From contig VMFF01000001.1 in NCBI GenBank assembly GCA_007375915.1, positions 1 through 11,304 of the forward strand: a stretch of 11,304 nt of DNA, given 5' to 3'. Position 1 is the first letter of the stretch, and every line of letters begins with the position of its first letter. A program made the translations under genes and the position numbers. Source of the DNA: Candidatus Doudnabacteria bacterium Gr01-1014_77. Its GTDB lineage: Bacteria; Patescibacteriota; Doudnabacteria; UBA920; VMFF01. This document shows, in pieces, positions 1 to 6,039 of the stretch. The notes beneath the pieces were generated by a model that saw only the letters and a program-made list of their open reading frames with translations, did no database searches and was not told the origin of the DNA.

Positions 1-14
1 CGCAACGGATTTCT

Positions 15-34
15 ACGCAACCGAGGCGTTTTTT
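15..34 (+). terminator. Possible terminator of an upstream gene (partial)
   Basis: ACGC (15-18) and GCGT (26-29) can pair across a 7-base loop and run into six T's (29-34). A 4-bp stem is weak. GAGGCGT may instead be the right arm of a longer stem whose left arm lies before the window. Confidence 0.3.
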
Positions 35-50
35 GTTTGTTCAAACCAAT

Positions 51-79
51 TTGGCAAAACCCCTCACCTGTGTTAATTT
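51..79 (+). promoter_or_regulatory. Sigma70-type promoter for the pyrF-pyrE operon
   Basis: A -35 element TTGGCA (51-56, one mismatch to TTGACA) is followed by a 17-base spacer and TAATTT (74-79), with an extended -10 TG at 71-72. The predicted transcription start is near 86. The transcript would then begin almost at a small stem-loop, C87-T92 with A96-G101 (one G-U pair, loop ATA). The leader to the pyrF ATG would be about 47 bases. Confidence 0.55.
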
Positions 80-132
80 TATATGTCGCGGTATAACCGT
101 GATACACGCAGGCCCACCATCAGAACGAGGAT

Positions 133-855
133 ATGTCTTTGGAGAAAATCTTGCTGTTGCAGGAGAGGATCTGTCTGGCGCTCGATGGTATGGACATCTT
201 GGAGATTGAGATGCTCCTTCGCCAGATCGGGTCGCGTTCTGTCTATGCCGTGAAGGTACACGACCTCTGGGACAGAAGCGGGATGCGGACCGTATCAGAC
301 CTGCAGCGTGCGGCTTATGGTCGCGTCAGGGTCTGGGCAGATCTCAAGCTCTCCGACACGCCGCAGACCATGGCTTTTCGCGCTAAGGTTGTGCGCGAAG
401 CTGGCGCGAACATGCTGACGATCCACGCCAACGCTGGTGCGGATTCAATCAAGGCAGCGCTCGATAACGGTCCTGCAGAAGTGATTGCAGTGACCGTGCT
501 GACCTCGATCGCTCCCAGGGCATGCGAAGAGATGTACGGACGATCGCCGACCGAGCAGGTCAAGTATCTCGCTGGTCTCGCTGTCGAACAAGGAGTCCGC
601 TCTCTGGTGTGTTCGGGACAGGAAGTTGAGATGCTCCGAAAGGAGCATCCGGACGTGTGCCTGAACGTTCCTGGTGTACGCATGCCAGGAAGCGAGATGC
701 GCGGACAGCAACGCGTGGTCACGCCGTGGGATGCGTTCAAGCTCGGTGCTACGCGCATCGTGCTTGGATCTGACGTCACCAAGGCGCAGAACGCTGGAGC
801 AGCCTTCGCTCAGATCATGAACGATACCAAGGCACAGCTCGCAGCCGGCGACTAA
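133..855 (+). CDS. pyrF: Orotidine 5'-phosphate decarboxylase-like protein
   Basis: The predicted reaction is decarboxylation of OMP to UMP, the last step of de novo pyrimidine synthesis, in the cytoplasm. The 240-residue protein is normal for the family and reads as one TIM barrel. The first strand is ICLALDG (13-19). The catalytic Lys-Asp-Lys-Asp set is K41, D70, K72 and D75, within ADLKLSDTP, which is closest to the archaeal style of the motif. VTVLTS (120-125) and the PGVR/Q193/TP region follow. Where the family normally has a phosphate-binding Arg (GR-[PS]-I), this protein has G212-S213-D214-V215. ATG 133 gives a short lead before strand 1, but its GAGG (127-130) is only 2 bases away; TTG 151 is an alternative start. 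Codons are GC-rich, unlike those after base 1700. It sits 16 bases before pyrE in one operon. The family call is secure, but activity on OMP is inferred. Confidence 0.87.
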   Translation: MSLEKILLLQERICLALDGMDILEIEMLLRQIGSRSVYAVKVHDLWDRSGMRTVSDLQRAAYGRVRVWADLKLSDTPQTMAFRAKVVREAGANMLTIHANAGADSIKAALDNGPAEVIAVTVLTSIAPRACEEMYGRSPTEQVKYLAGLAVEQGVRSLVCSGQEVEMLRKEHPDVCLNVPGVRMPGSEMRGQQRVVTPWDAFKLGATRIVLGSDVTKAQNAGAAFAQIMNDTKAQLAAGD

Positions 856-871
856 CCGCAACGGAGGGGGC

Positions 872-1564
872 ATGATAGTTAACGAAGGGGGTTGGCAGAA
901 CGAAGCCACCACGAGCTTTTTGGACGCCCTCTGGGCTATCGGTGCCATCATGAGCGCTGACAAGTCACCGGGCGGCAAGGGTTTTCGTCTCAAGCTCCAT
1001 GAGCGTACGCCCGATGCACCGCTATCGCCGTTCTACTTCAACCTGCGGCGGTTGCAGTCGCACACAGAGGTCATGTATACGGCCTCGGAGATGATGAAGG
1101 AACGGGTGGTCGAAAACGTAGGAAGCAGTGCATTTCAGCTGATAGCTGGTATTCCTACTGCCGGCACGCCGTTCTCAATGGCGCTTTCGCTCCTGATGCC
1201 CCGGGGGCACGTTTCCCCTCGGATGGAGCCCAAGGGTCACGGCGTTAGCGACCTGGTTGACGGCGACTTCCACGCCGGGCAGATCGTTTTGTTGGTCGAC
1301 GACCTGATCACTGAAGCTGATTCAAAGCTCCGCGCGATCGACATTCTCCAGCGAGCCGAGCTGGTGGTCCAGGACATCGTCGTGCTCATCGACCGCGAGC
1401 AGGGCGGCAAGCAGCGACTCGAGGCTGATGGGTATCGCGTTCACCCAGTATTCACGGTCACCGAGGTGTTCTCGTACTACCTCAAGGCCGGTGAGTGCAC
1501 CCAAGCAGCGTACGACAGAATCATGGAGTACCTGTTTGAGGAGTCCCAGAAGCACGCGAAGTAA
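872..1564 (+). CDS. pyrE: Orotate phosphoribosyltransferase-like protein
   Basis: The predicted reaction transfers phosphoribosyl from PRPP to orotate to make OMP, the substrate of the upstream PyrF, in the cytoplasm. The type I phosphoribosyltransferase fold shows in SPFYFNLR (52-59), the substrate loop RMEPKGHG (117-124; usual form R-K-E-x-K-x-H-G, with the second position here Met) and the PRPP-binding strand-loop VLLVDDLITEADS (139-151). The two acidic residues D143 and D144 are kept, but the glycine-rich end (usually TTGGS) is replaced by TEADS. At 230 residues it is slightly longer than typical bacterial PyrE (about 210). GGAGG at 863-867, only 4 bases before the ATG, supports this start. 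It shares GC-rich codon use with pyrF and is followed by a strong terminator. Another phosphoribosyltransferase specificity is possible; pairing with pyrF favours OPRT. Confidence 0.82.
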   Translation: MIVNEGGWQNEATTSFLDALWAIGAIMSADKSPGGKGFRLKLHERTPDAPLSPFYFNLRRLQSHTEVMYTASEMMKERVVENVGSSAFQLIAGIPTAGTPFSMALSLLMPRGHVSPRMEPKGHGVSDLVDGDFHAGQIVLLVDDLITEADSKLRAIDILQRAELVVQDIVVLIDREQGGKQRLEADGYRVHPVFTVTEVFSYYLKAGECTQAAYDRIMEYLFEESQKHAK

Positions 1565-1586
1565 ACACAACTAACAAGAGGAAAAA

Positions 1587-1606
1587 CCGTCCCTGGAGGA
1601 GGACGG
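1587..1606 (+). promoter_or_regulatory. Hairpin in the pyrE 3' untranslated region
   Basis: CCGTCC (1587-1592) pairs perfectly with GGACGG (1601-1606) around an 8-base loop containing GGAGG. No T-tract follows, so it is not itself a terminator. It lies 22 bases after the pyrE stop and 18 bases before the terminator stem. It could stabilise the 3' end or mask the purine-rich ribosome-binding sequence in its loop. Confidence 0.4.
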
Positions 1607-1624
1607 ATGAAAGAAACAGGCTAT

Positions 1625-1665
1625 GGCTCTGGTGCAGATTTTGTACCAGGGCCTGCTGTTTTTTT
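1625..1665 (+). terminator. Rho-independent terminator of pyrF-pyrE
   Basis: GGCTCTGGTGCA (1625-1636) pairs along 12 bp, with two G-U wobbles, with TGTACCAGGGCC (1642-1653) around loop GATTT. Flanking ACAG and CTGT extend the stem, and seven T's follow (1659-1665). The AT-rich DNA begins immediately after it. Confidence 0.85.
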
Positions 1666-1729
1666 GCGATTGTGGATAAACTTGATTTAGTTGTTTAAAA
1701 AGGTTGAAATTATTGGATTTTTGATATAT

Positions 1730-1758
1730 TTGCCTACCACAACATATGGTGCTAAGAT
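1730..1758 (+). promoter_or_regulatory. nrdR-nrdJ promoter
   Basis: TTGCCT (1730-1735), a 17-base spacer and TAAGAT (1753-1758) with extended -10 TG at 1750-1751 form a plausible sigma70 promoter. The predicted start is near 1765. An NrdR box fills the spacer exactly and a second starts about 5 bases after the start site, which strongly supports this placement. Confidence 0.65.
1737..1752 (+). promoter_or_regulatory. NrdR box 1 (upstream, imperfect)
   Basis: CCACAACATATGGTGC is an imperfect palindrome matching the NrdR-box pattern (ACAC-N8-GTGT) with changes at the outer positions. Its centre is exactly 32 bp from box 2, about three helical turns, the spacing usual for paired NrdR boxes. It lies between the -35 and -10 elements. 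Confidence 0.72.
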
Positions 1759-1768
1759 GTTTTTAGGA

Positions 1769-1784
1769 ACACAAGATATAGTGT
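1769..1784 (+). promoter_or_regulatory. NrdR box 2 (downstream, consensus)
   Basis: ACACAAGATATAGTGT matches the known NrdR-box consensus (ACAC-W-ATAT-x-W-GTGT style) in both half-sites. It lies just after the predicted start site, where bound NrdR would block the polymerase. The first downstream gene encodes NrdR, so autoregulation and control of nrdJ are expected. Confidence 0.85.
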
Positions 1785-1903
1785 CCTGAAACAAACACAA
1801 AAGCACATTCTTAATGTTCCCCGGTTTGTTTTTAACCTTATTTGGAGCTAAGGCCTAGTTATTATCGGCTCAAAAAACGAGAAATTACCTAAATTTTAAG
1901 ACC

Positions 1904-2347
1904 ATGCGCTGCTTAAACTGTAATCATGAAGACACAAAAGTTATCGACTCCCGCGTTGCTGGAGATGGTGTTGCAATTCGCCGCAGAAGAGAATGTAATT
2001 CCTGCGGTTTTCGTTTTTCTACATACGAAGAAGTTGAAATCTTAGATCTAACAGTTGTAAAAAGAGACGGGGTTAAAGAACTTTACTCTAGAGACAAACT
2101 AGAGCGGGGAATAAGGAGGGCATTTGAAAAAAGACCGGTCTCAGAAGAAAACTTTAAGAAACTAATATCACAGATTGAACAAGAGATACAAAAAGTTGCA
2201 GATCCAGAGATAACTACAGAGCAGATTGGAGACATAGTCATGAAAAAGATTAAAAAGGTCGACAAAGTTGCTTACGTAAGATTCGCATCAGTGTACAAGC
2301 AATTCGAGGACATAGAAGAGTTTAAAGCAGAATTGCAAAAACTTTAA
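1904..2347 (+). CDS. nrdR: Transcriptional repressor NrdR
   Basis: This is the nucleotide-sensing repressor of ribonucleotide reductase genes; it binds NrdR boxes depending on whether ATP or dATP fills its ATP-cone. At 147 residues it has normal length. The N-terminal zinc ribbon has C3, C6, C31 and C34, with the conserved VIDSR (13-17) and an arginine-rich strand (26-29) used in DNA binding. The ATP-cone starts at about VVKRDG (50-55) and extends to about residue 136. The ATG is fixed by the MRC start typical of the family. No Shine-Dalgarno sequence is visible. The gene lies 28 bases before nrdJ and behind two NrdR boxes, so it probably represses its own operon. Confidence 0.97.
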   Translation: MRCLNCNHEDTKVIDSRVAGDGVAIRRRRECNSCGFRFSTYEEVEILDLTVVKRDGVKELYSRDKLERGIRRAFEKRPVSEENFKKLISQIEQEIQKVADPEITTEQIGDIVMKKIKKVDKVAYVRFASVYKQFEDIEEFKAELQKL

Positions 2348-2375
2348 TAACATAACAGAAAATAATTAAAAAACA

Positions 2376-5048
2376 ATGACTGAAAATTTACAAACCAGAA
2401 CCAAGAACGCCCTGTCCGAACTCGGGGAAAAAATCTTTCTAGATCGTTATGCAGTTAAAGATGCCAAAAAAGAAACATTGGCAGAAGGTGACACTGTTGT
2501 TATCAATGTTAATTTAAAAACAGGACAGAGAGAAATTGGAACAGTTAAGTCAGTTGATAGGTTTAGCAAACAAGTTGAAGTAACCTTGCGTGATGGCACA
2601 GTAGAGAAACGTGCAATAGAGCATGTAGATAAACCTTTGGAAACAGTTCCTGAACAAATGTTTGAACGCATAGCTCGTCATATTGCAAGCGTAGAAAAAA
2701 CTCCAGAAAAACAAAATGAATGGCAGGGTAAATTTAGAGAGTTAATGGATGATTGGAAATATGTTCCAGCAGGAAGAATATTTACTGGTGCAGGAACCGG
2801 TCAAAACCTAACCTTCTATAACTGTTATGTAATTCCATGTCCTCAGGATTCTCGTGGTGGTATTTTTGATACCCTAAGACAAATGGCAGAAATCATGTCT
2901 AGAGGAGGTGGTGTTGGTATAAACGTATCAACATTAAGACCAAGATATGCATACGTTAAAGGTGTTAATGGAAGATCTTCTGGTTCTGTGTCTTGGGCTT
3001 CTTTGTATAGCTTTGTTACGGGTTTAATTGAACAGGGTGGTTCTAGAAGAGGCGCTTTAATGCTCATTTTAAACGTTTGGCATCCTGACATCGTTGATTT
3101 CATCAATGCAAAGAGAGAAGCTGGGAAAATAACAAACGCAAACATTTCAGTTGGTATTACTGATGATTTCATGGAAGCTGTAAAGAATGATGCTGATTGG
3201 GATTTAGTTTTCCCAGACACAACAGATCCTTTGTACCAAGCAGAATGGGCTAAGACGCAAGGTGATATAAAAGCATGGAAAAAACTAGGTGGTAAAGTCA
3301 TTGTTCACAAAACAATGAAAGCAAGAGAAATCTGGGATCAGATAATTTCCTCAGCATGGTCTTCAGCAGAACCTGGTGTTTACTTCATTGATCGTGCAAA
3401 CTACCTTTCAAACTCTTACTACTACGCAGCATTACCTTGTACTAATCCTTGTGGTGAACAACCGCTTCCTGCTTGGGGAGTTTGTAACCTCGGACACGTT
3501 AACCTTGCAAAACATCTTTCTAACAACGAAGTTGATTGGCAGAAATTAAAAGAAACAGTAAGATACGCAGTTCGTTTTCAGGACAATGTCATAGACGCAA
3601 CACCATACTTCTTTGATGAGAACTTCAAACAACAAATGTCTGAAAGAAGAGTTGGTATGGGAACAATCGGACTTGCAGAAATGTTGATCAAACTAGGAGT
3701 TAGATATGGCAGTGATGAAGCAATTCAATTCATCGACAAACTATATCAGTTCATTGCTGTTACTGCTTACGAAACTTCTGTTGAGATTGCGCGTGAAAAA
3801 GGAGCTTTCTCTCAGTTTGATGCTGAAAAATTCTTAGAGAGCGGATACATGAAAGCAATGCCTGAGTATGTTCGTTCTTTAGTTAGACAGTATGGTGTAA
3901 GAAACGTAACTATTATGACTCAAGCACCAACAGGTACAATCGGAACAATGGTTGGAACATCAACAGGAATTGAACCATTCTTCTCATGGACATACTTTAG
4001 AAAGAGCAGACTTGGTGTACACGAAGAAAAGATTAAACTAGCTAAAGACTGGTTAGATCAAAATCCAGGACAAGAACTTCCAGAATACTTTGTTACTGCA
4101 ATGAGCCTTGCTCCTGAAGATCACGTAAAAGTACAAGCAGCTATTCAACGCTGGACAGACTCAGCAATCTCAAAGACCTGTAATGCCCCTTCAAATTACA
4201 CTGTAGAAGATACCAAAAAGCTATACCAGATGATGTATGACCTTGGTTGTAAAGGTGGTACCATTTACCGAGATGGTTCAAGAGATGAACAAATCTTAGC
4301 AACAGATGTAAAGAATCTTGGCAAAGACGTTCAGGAACAACTAGAAGCAAAAGCAAAGATTGAAACACATGTGACTAAGATTGTTCAAGAAGGACAAGAC
4401 CTGTTACAAATTGGTGATCACAAGTTCTTGGTTAAAAAACTCATTCAAAACGGAACTAAATTTGAAGTTGTACCAAGAGAACGCCCAATTGAAATGCAAG
4501 GAACAACATACAAATTAAACACGCCGTATGGTTCGCTCTTTGTGACTATAAACGAGGATGAGCATGGACCATTTGAAGTATTTGCACAACTTGGAAAAGC
4601 TGGTGGTTTCTTTGCAGCCCAATCTGAAGCACTTTGCAGAATGATTTCCCTTGGCTTAAGATCAGGCGTTGCTGTAGAGGAAATAATCAAACAGTTAAAA
4701 GGAATTAGAAGCACTGAAGTTGCATTTAACCAGGGCGAAATAATTTATTCATTGCCTGATGGTATTGCAAAGACAATGGAAAAGCATATAAACAGAAAGC
4801 AACAAAGCTTACAGCTTCAATTCAAGCAAACAGAACCAGCAAAACTAGATCTTAAAGAAGAAGTTAAAATGACAGTTTCAGAAGGGCCGGTAGAAGTTAG
4901 CTCAGTTGCAGAGTTTCATCCTAAGCAACAAAAGGTTTCAATGGCAGATTATGGCCATGCGCCAATATGTCCTGATTGTTCTTCAATGCTAGTTATGGCA
5001 GAGGGATGCATGAAATGTGATATCTGCGGATATTCTAAGTGCGGTTAA
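2376..5048 (+). CDS. nrdJ: Adenosylcobalamin-dependent (class II) ribonucleoside-diphosphate reductase
   Basis: It reduces ribonucleotides to deoxyribonucleotides using a thiyl radical generated from adenosylcobalamin, so it needs neither oxygen nor a second radical subunit. Visible in the 890 residues are the first redox cysteine C150 (in FYNCYV), the active-site N357-P-C359-G-E361 with thiyl C359, the second redox cysteine C370 in VCNLG, and the phosphate-binding APTGTIGT (517-524). A C-terminal cysteine-rich tail (C865, C868, C878, C881, C884, C889) ends in CGYSKCG and probably takes electrons from thioredoxin. Residues about 36-88 resemble a small beta-barrel insert (EGDTVVINVN onwards) ahead of the usual N-terminal helical part. 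No ATP-cone is seen, so the allosteric S-site may be the only regulation. It follows nrdR and precedes a terminator. A corrinoid adenosyltransferase lies 407 bases downstream. No Shine-Dalgarno sequence is visible. Confidence 0.96.
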   Translation: MTENLQTRTKNALSELGEKIFLDRYAVKDAKKETLAEGDTVVINVNLKTGQREIGTVKSVDRFSKQVEVTLRDGTVEKRAIEHVDKPLETVPEQMFERIARHIASVEKTPEKQNEWQGKFRELMDDWKYVPAGRIFTGAGTGQNLTFYNCYVIPCPQDSRGGIFDTLRQMAEIMSRGGGVGINVSTLRPRYAYVKGVNGRSSGSVSWASLYSFVTGLIEQGGSRRGALMLILNVWHPDIVDFINAKREAGKITNANISVGITDDFMEAVKNDADWDLVFPDTTDPLYQAEWAKTQGDIKAWKKLGGKVIVHKTMKAREIWDQIISSAWSSAEPGVYFIDRANYLSNSYYYAALPCTNPCGEQPLPAWGVCNLGHVNLAKHLSNNEVDWQKLKETVRYAVRFQDNVIDATPYFFDENFKQQMSERRVGMGTIGLAEMLIKLGVRYGSDEAIQFIDKLYQFIAVTAYETSVEIAREKGAFSQFDAEKFLESGYMKAMPEYVRSLVRQYGVRNVTIMTQAPTGTIGTMVGTSTGIEPFFSWTYFRKSRLGVHEEKIKLAKDWLDQNPGQELPEYFVTAMSLAPEDHVKVQAAIQRWTDSAISKTCNAPSNYTVEDTKKLYQMMYDLGCKGGTIYRDGSRDEQILATDVKNLGKDVQEQLEAKAKIETHVTKIVQEGQDLLQIGDHKFLVKKLIQNGTKFEVVPRERPIEMQGTTYKLNTPYGSLFVTINEDEHGPFEVFAQLGKAGGFFAAQSEALCRMISLGLRSGVAVEEIIKQLKGIRSTEVAFNQGEIIYSLPDGIAKTMEKHINRKQQSLQLQFKQTEPAKLDLKEEVKMTVSEGPVEVSSVAEFHPKQQKVSMADYGHAPICPDCSSMLVMAEGCMKCDICGYSKCG

Positions 5049-5063
5049 TTAAGACATCAAAAG

Positions 5064-5091
5064 AAATCGCCTTAGAGGCGATTTTCTTTTT
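5064..5091 (+). terminator. Rho-independent terminator of nrdR-nrdJ
   Basis: AAATCGCCT (5064-5072) pairs perfectly with AGGCGATTT (5076-5084) around a 3-base loop, followed by TCTTTTTT. It ends 6 bases before the next start codon at 5098. Confidence 0.85.
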
Positions 5092-5097
5092 AACCCA

Positions 5098-5349
5098 ATG
5101 ATATTAAAAGTAAAAGCTCATCCTAAATCTAAAAAAAGAATGCTCAAGAAAATCTCTGATACAGCAGTAGAGGTTTGGGTTCATGAAGAGCCAATAGAAG
5201 GGAGGGCTAACAAAGCAATCATAGAACTTCTTTCAGAAGAATTAGAAATCCCAAAAAGCTTGATTAGTATAAAGTCGGGGAGCGCATCCAAACAAAAGAG
5301 CTTTGAGATACAGGGAAAACCTAAAATGCCAAGAGACCTATTTGGGTAA
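5098..5349 (+). CDS. DUF167 / YggU family protein
   Basis: This is a small alpha/beta protein of 83 residues, the normal size for the DUF167 family; its molecular role is not established. Visible are the N-terminal strand with basic residues (ILKVKAHPKSKK), the family signature G-R-A-N-K-A (35-40) before a helix, and the SIKSG-x-x-S-K-Q-K segment (57-67). The ATG is only 6 bases after the T-tract of the nrdJ terminator, so the gene needs either read-through or a promoter embedded in the terminator or in the nrdJ end. No Shine-Dalgarno or clear -10 element was seen. A GC-rich hairpin follows the stop. A functional link to NrdJ or the adenosyltransferase is not supported beyond position. Confidence 0.88.
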   Translation: MILKVKAHPKSKKRMLKKISDTAVEVWVHEEPIEGRANKAIIELLSEELEIPKSLISIKSGSASKQKSFEIQGKPKMPRDLFG

Positions 5350-5353
5350 TCAA

Positions 5354-5375
5354 AAGCCCCGATTGCTCGGGGCTT
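5354..5375. terminator. GC-rich hairpin after the DUF167 gene
   Basis: AAGCCCCGA (5354-5362) and TCGGGGCTT (5367-5375) form a perfect 9-bp stem with loop TTGC. No T-tract follows on the plus strand. On the minus strand TTTTG follows. It probably ends or stabilises the DUF167 transcript, but it is not a textbook terminator. Confidence 0.55.
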
Positions 5376-5380
5376 GAGAA

Positions 5381-5409
5381 TTTACACGAGTTCATAGGGA
5401 ACGTAGACC
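5381..5409 (+). promoter_or_regulatory. Weak candidate promoter for the adenosyltransferase gene
   Basis: TTTACA (5381-5386) matches five of six -35 positions. A 17-base spacer leads to TAGACC (5404-5409), a poor -10. If used, the leader would be about 40 bases. No cobalamin riboswitch could fit in this 106-base gap, and none of its conserved pieces were seen. Confidence 0.28.
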
Positions 5410-5455
5410 TGACAGAAATAATGTAGCAAAACAATAAAAAAATTTCAAATCAATC

Positions 5456-6037
5456 ATGTCCAAAGGCTTAAACATCTATTATTACGGAAAAGGAAAAGGA
5501 AAAACCACAGCAGTGATGGGTCTTGCTGCGCGTGCTGCTGGAGCCTTGATGAATGTTTCAATCTTGCAGTTTGTTAAAGCAAAGCAACCTAAAAAAGGAG
5601 ACCGTTTACAAAGTGGGGAATGGCCTGTTTCAAATGAGTTTCTGTATTTCAATGCAAATAAAAAAAGCAAGATTGGTAAAATAGACAGCAAACAAGTTGG
5701 AGCTGGGTTTGTTGGAATATTAGGTGATAGAAAGCAAAGAGAGGTTCACATTAAAGCTGCAAAACAAGGATTAAAAGAAGCAGAGAAAATATTTAAATCA
5801 AAAAAATACCAACTCGTAATTCTAGATGAGCTCATTTCAGCTCTTGAACTTAAACTCATAACTGAAAAAGATGTGTTAAGCCTCATTTCAAAAAAACCAA
5901 AAGAATTACATTTGGCATATACAGGTCACGATACTTTCAAAAAGATAATAGAGGTTTCAGATTTAGTTTCTGAGGTAAAAATGATTAAGCATCCATATTA
6001 TAAGGGGATCATGGCAATTAGGGGTATAGATTTTTAA
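5456..6037 (+). CDS. cobO: Corrinoid adenosyltransferase (CobO/BtuR/CobA type)
   Basis: It transfers the 5'-deoxyadenosyl group of ATP to reduced cob(I)alamin, making adenosylcobalamin, in the cytoplasm. At 193 residues it has family length. The P-loop G11-K-G-K-G-K-T-T18 is the characteristic CobO form, followed by the RAAG helix and ILQFVKAK strand (36-43). Later come LVILDELISAL (the Walker-B-like segment), a run with TGHD, DLVSEVKMIKHP and a final GIMAIRGIDF, all typical of the family C-terminus. No other cobalamin gene is nearby, so the cell probably salvages corrinoid and converts it to the NrdJ cofactor. The ATG has no Shine-Dalgarno sequence. Assignment to the CobO/CobA family rather than PduO or EutT rests on the P-loop form and is firm. 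Confidence 0.92.
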   Translation: MSKGLNIYYYGKGKGKTTAVMGLAARAAGALMNVSILQFVKAKQPKKGDRLQSGEWPVSNEFLYFNANKKSKIGKIDSKQVGAGFVGILGDRKQREVHIKAAKQGLKEAEKIFKSKKYQLVILDELISALELKLITEKDVLSLISKKPKELHLAYTGHDTFKKIIEVSDLVSEVKMIKHPYYKGIMAIRGIDF

Positions 6038-6039
6038 TT

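Larger units (their letters stand above)
1565..1903 (+). other. Intergenic region between pyrE and nrdR
   Basis: This 339-base gap contains, in order, a small GC-rich hairpin, the pyrE terminator, the composition change from GC-rich to AT-rich DNA, the nrdR promoter with two NrdR boxes, and a leader of about 139 bases. A 27-codon ORF (1607-1690) starts 4 bases after GGAGGAGG but runs through the terminator. No RNA gene was recognised. Confidence 0.8.

Noticed and set aside
1..865. The 9-mer CGCAACGGA occurs at 1-9 and again at 857-865.
   Set aside because: Two copies of a 9-mer in GC-rich DNA with no further shared flank is not enough for a repeat or attachment site; the second copy merges into the pyrE ribosome-binding site.
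315..993. Long minus-strand open frames opposite pyrF and pyrE (155 and 182 codons).
   Set aside because: They lie opposite well-supported genes in GC-rich DNA, where reverse frames stay open by codon bias, and show no recognisable motif or ribosome-binding site.
1848..1858. CTAAGGCCTAG upstream of nrdR as a palindromic operator.
   Set aside because: It is not a true palindrome (reverse complement CTAGGCCTTAG); only the central AGGCCT is symmetric.
1860..1865. TATTAT as a second nrdR -10.
   Set aside because: No -35 at a workable distance and no extended TG; the promoter with the NrdR boxes is far better supported.
2843..3301. A 152-codon minus-strand frame inside nrdJ.
   Set aside because: It is a shadow of the nrdJ reading frame, which carries all catalytic motifs; its translation shows no recognisable feature.
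5350..5455. A cobalamin riboswitch ahead of the adenosyltransferase gene.
   Set aside because: The 106-base gap is too short for the usual cobalamin riboswitch and is partly occupied by the GC-rich hairpin; no B12-box-like sequence was recognised.
5484..5505. GGAAAA-type tandem repeat.
   Set aside because: It encodes the Gly-Lys-Gly-Lys-Gly-Lys P-loop of the adenosyltransferase, so the repetition is explained by protein function.
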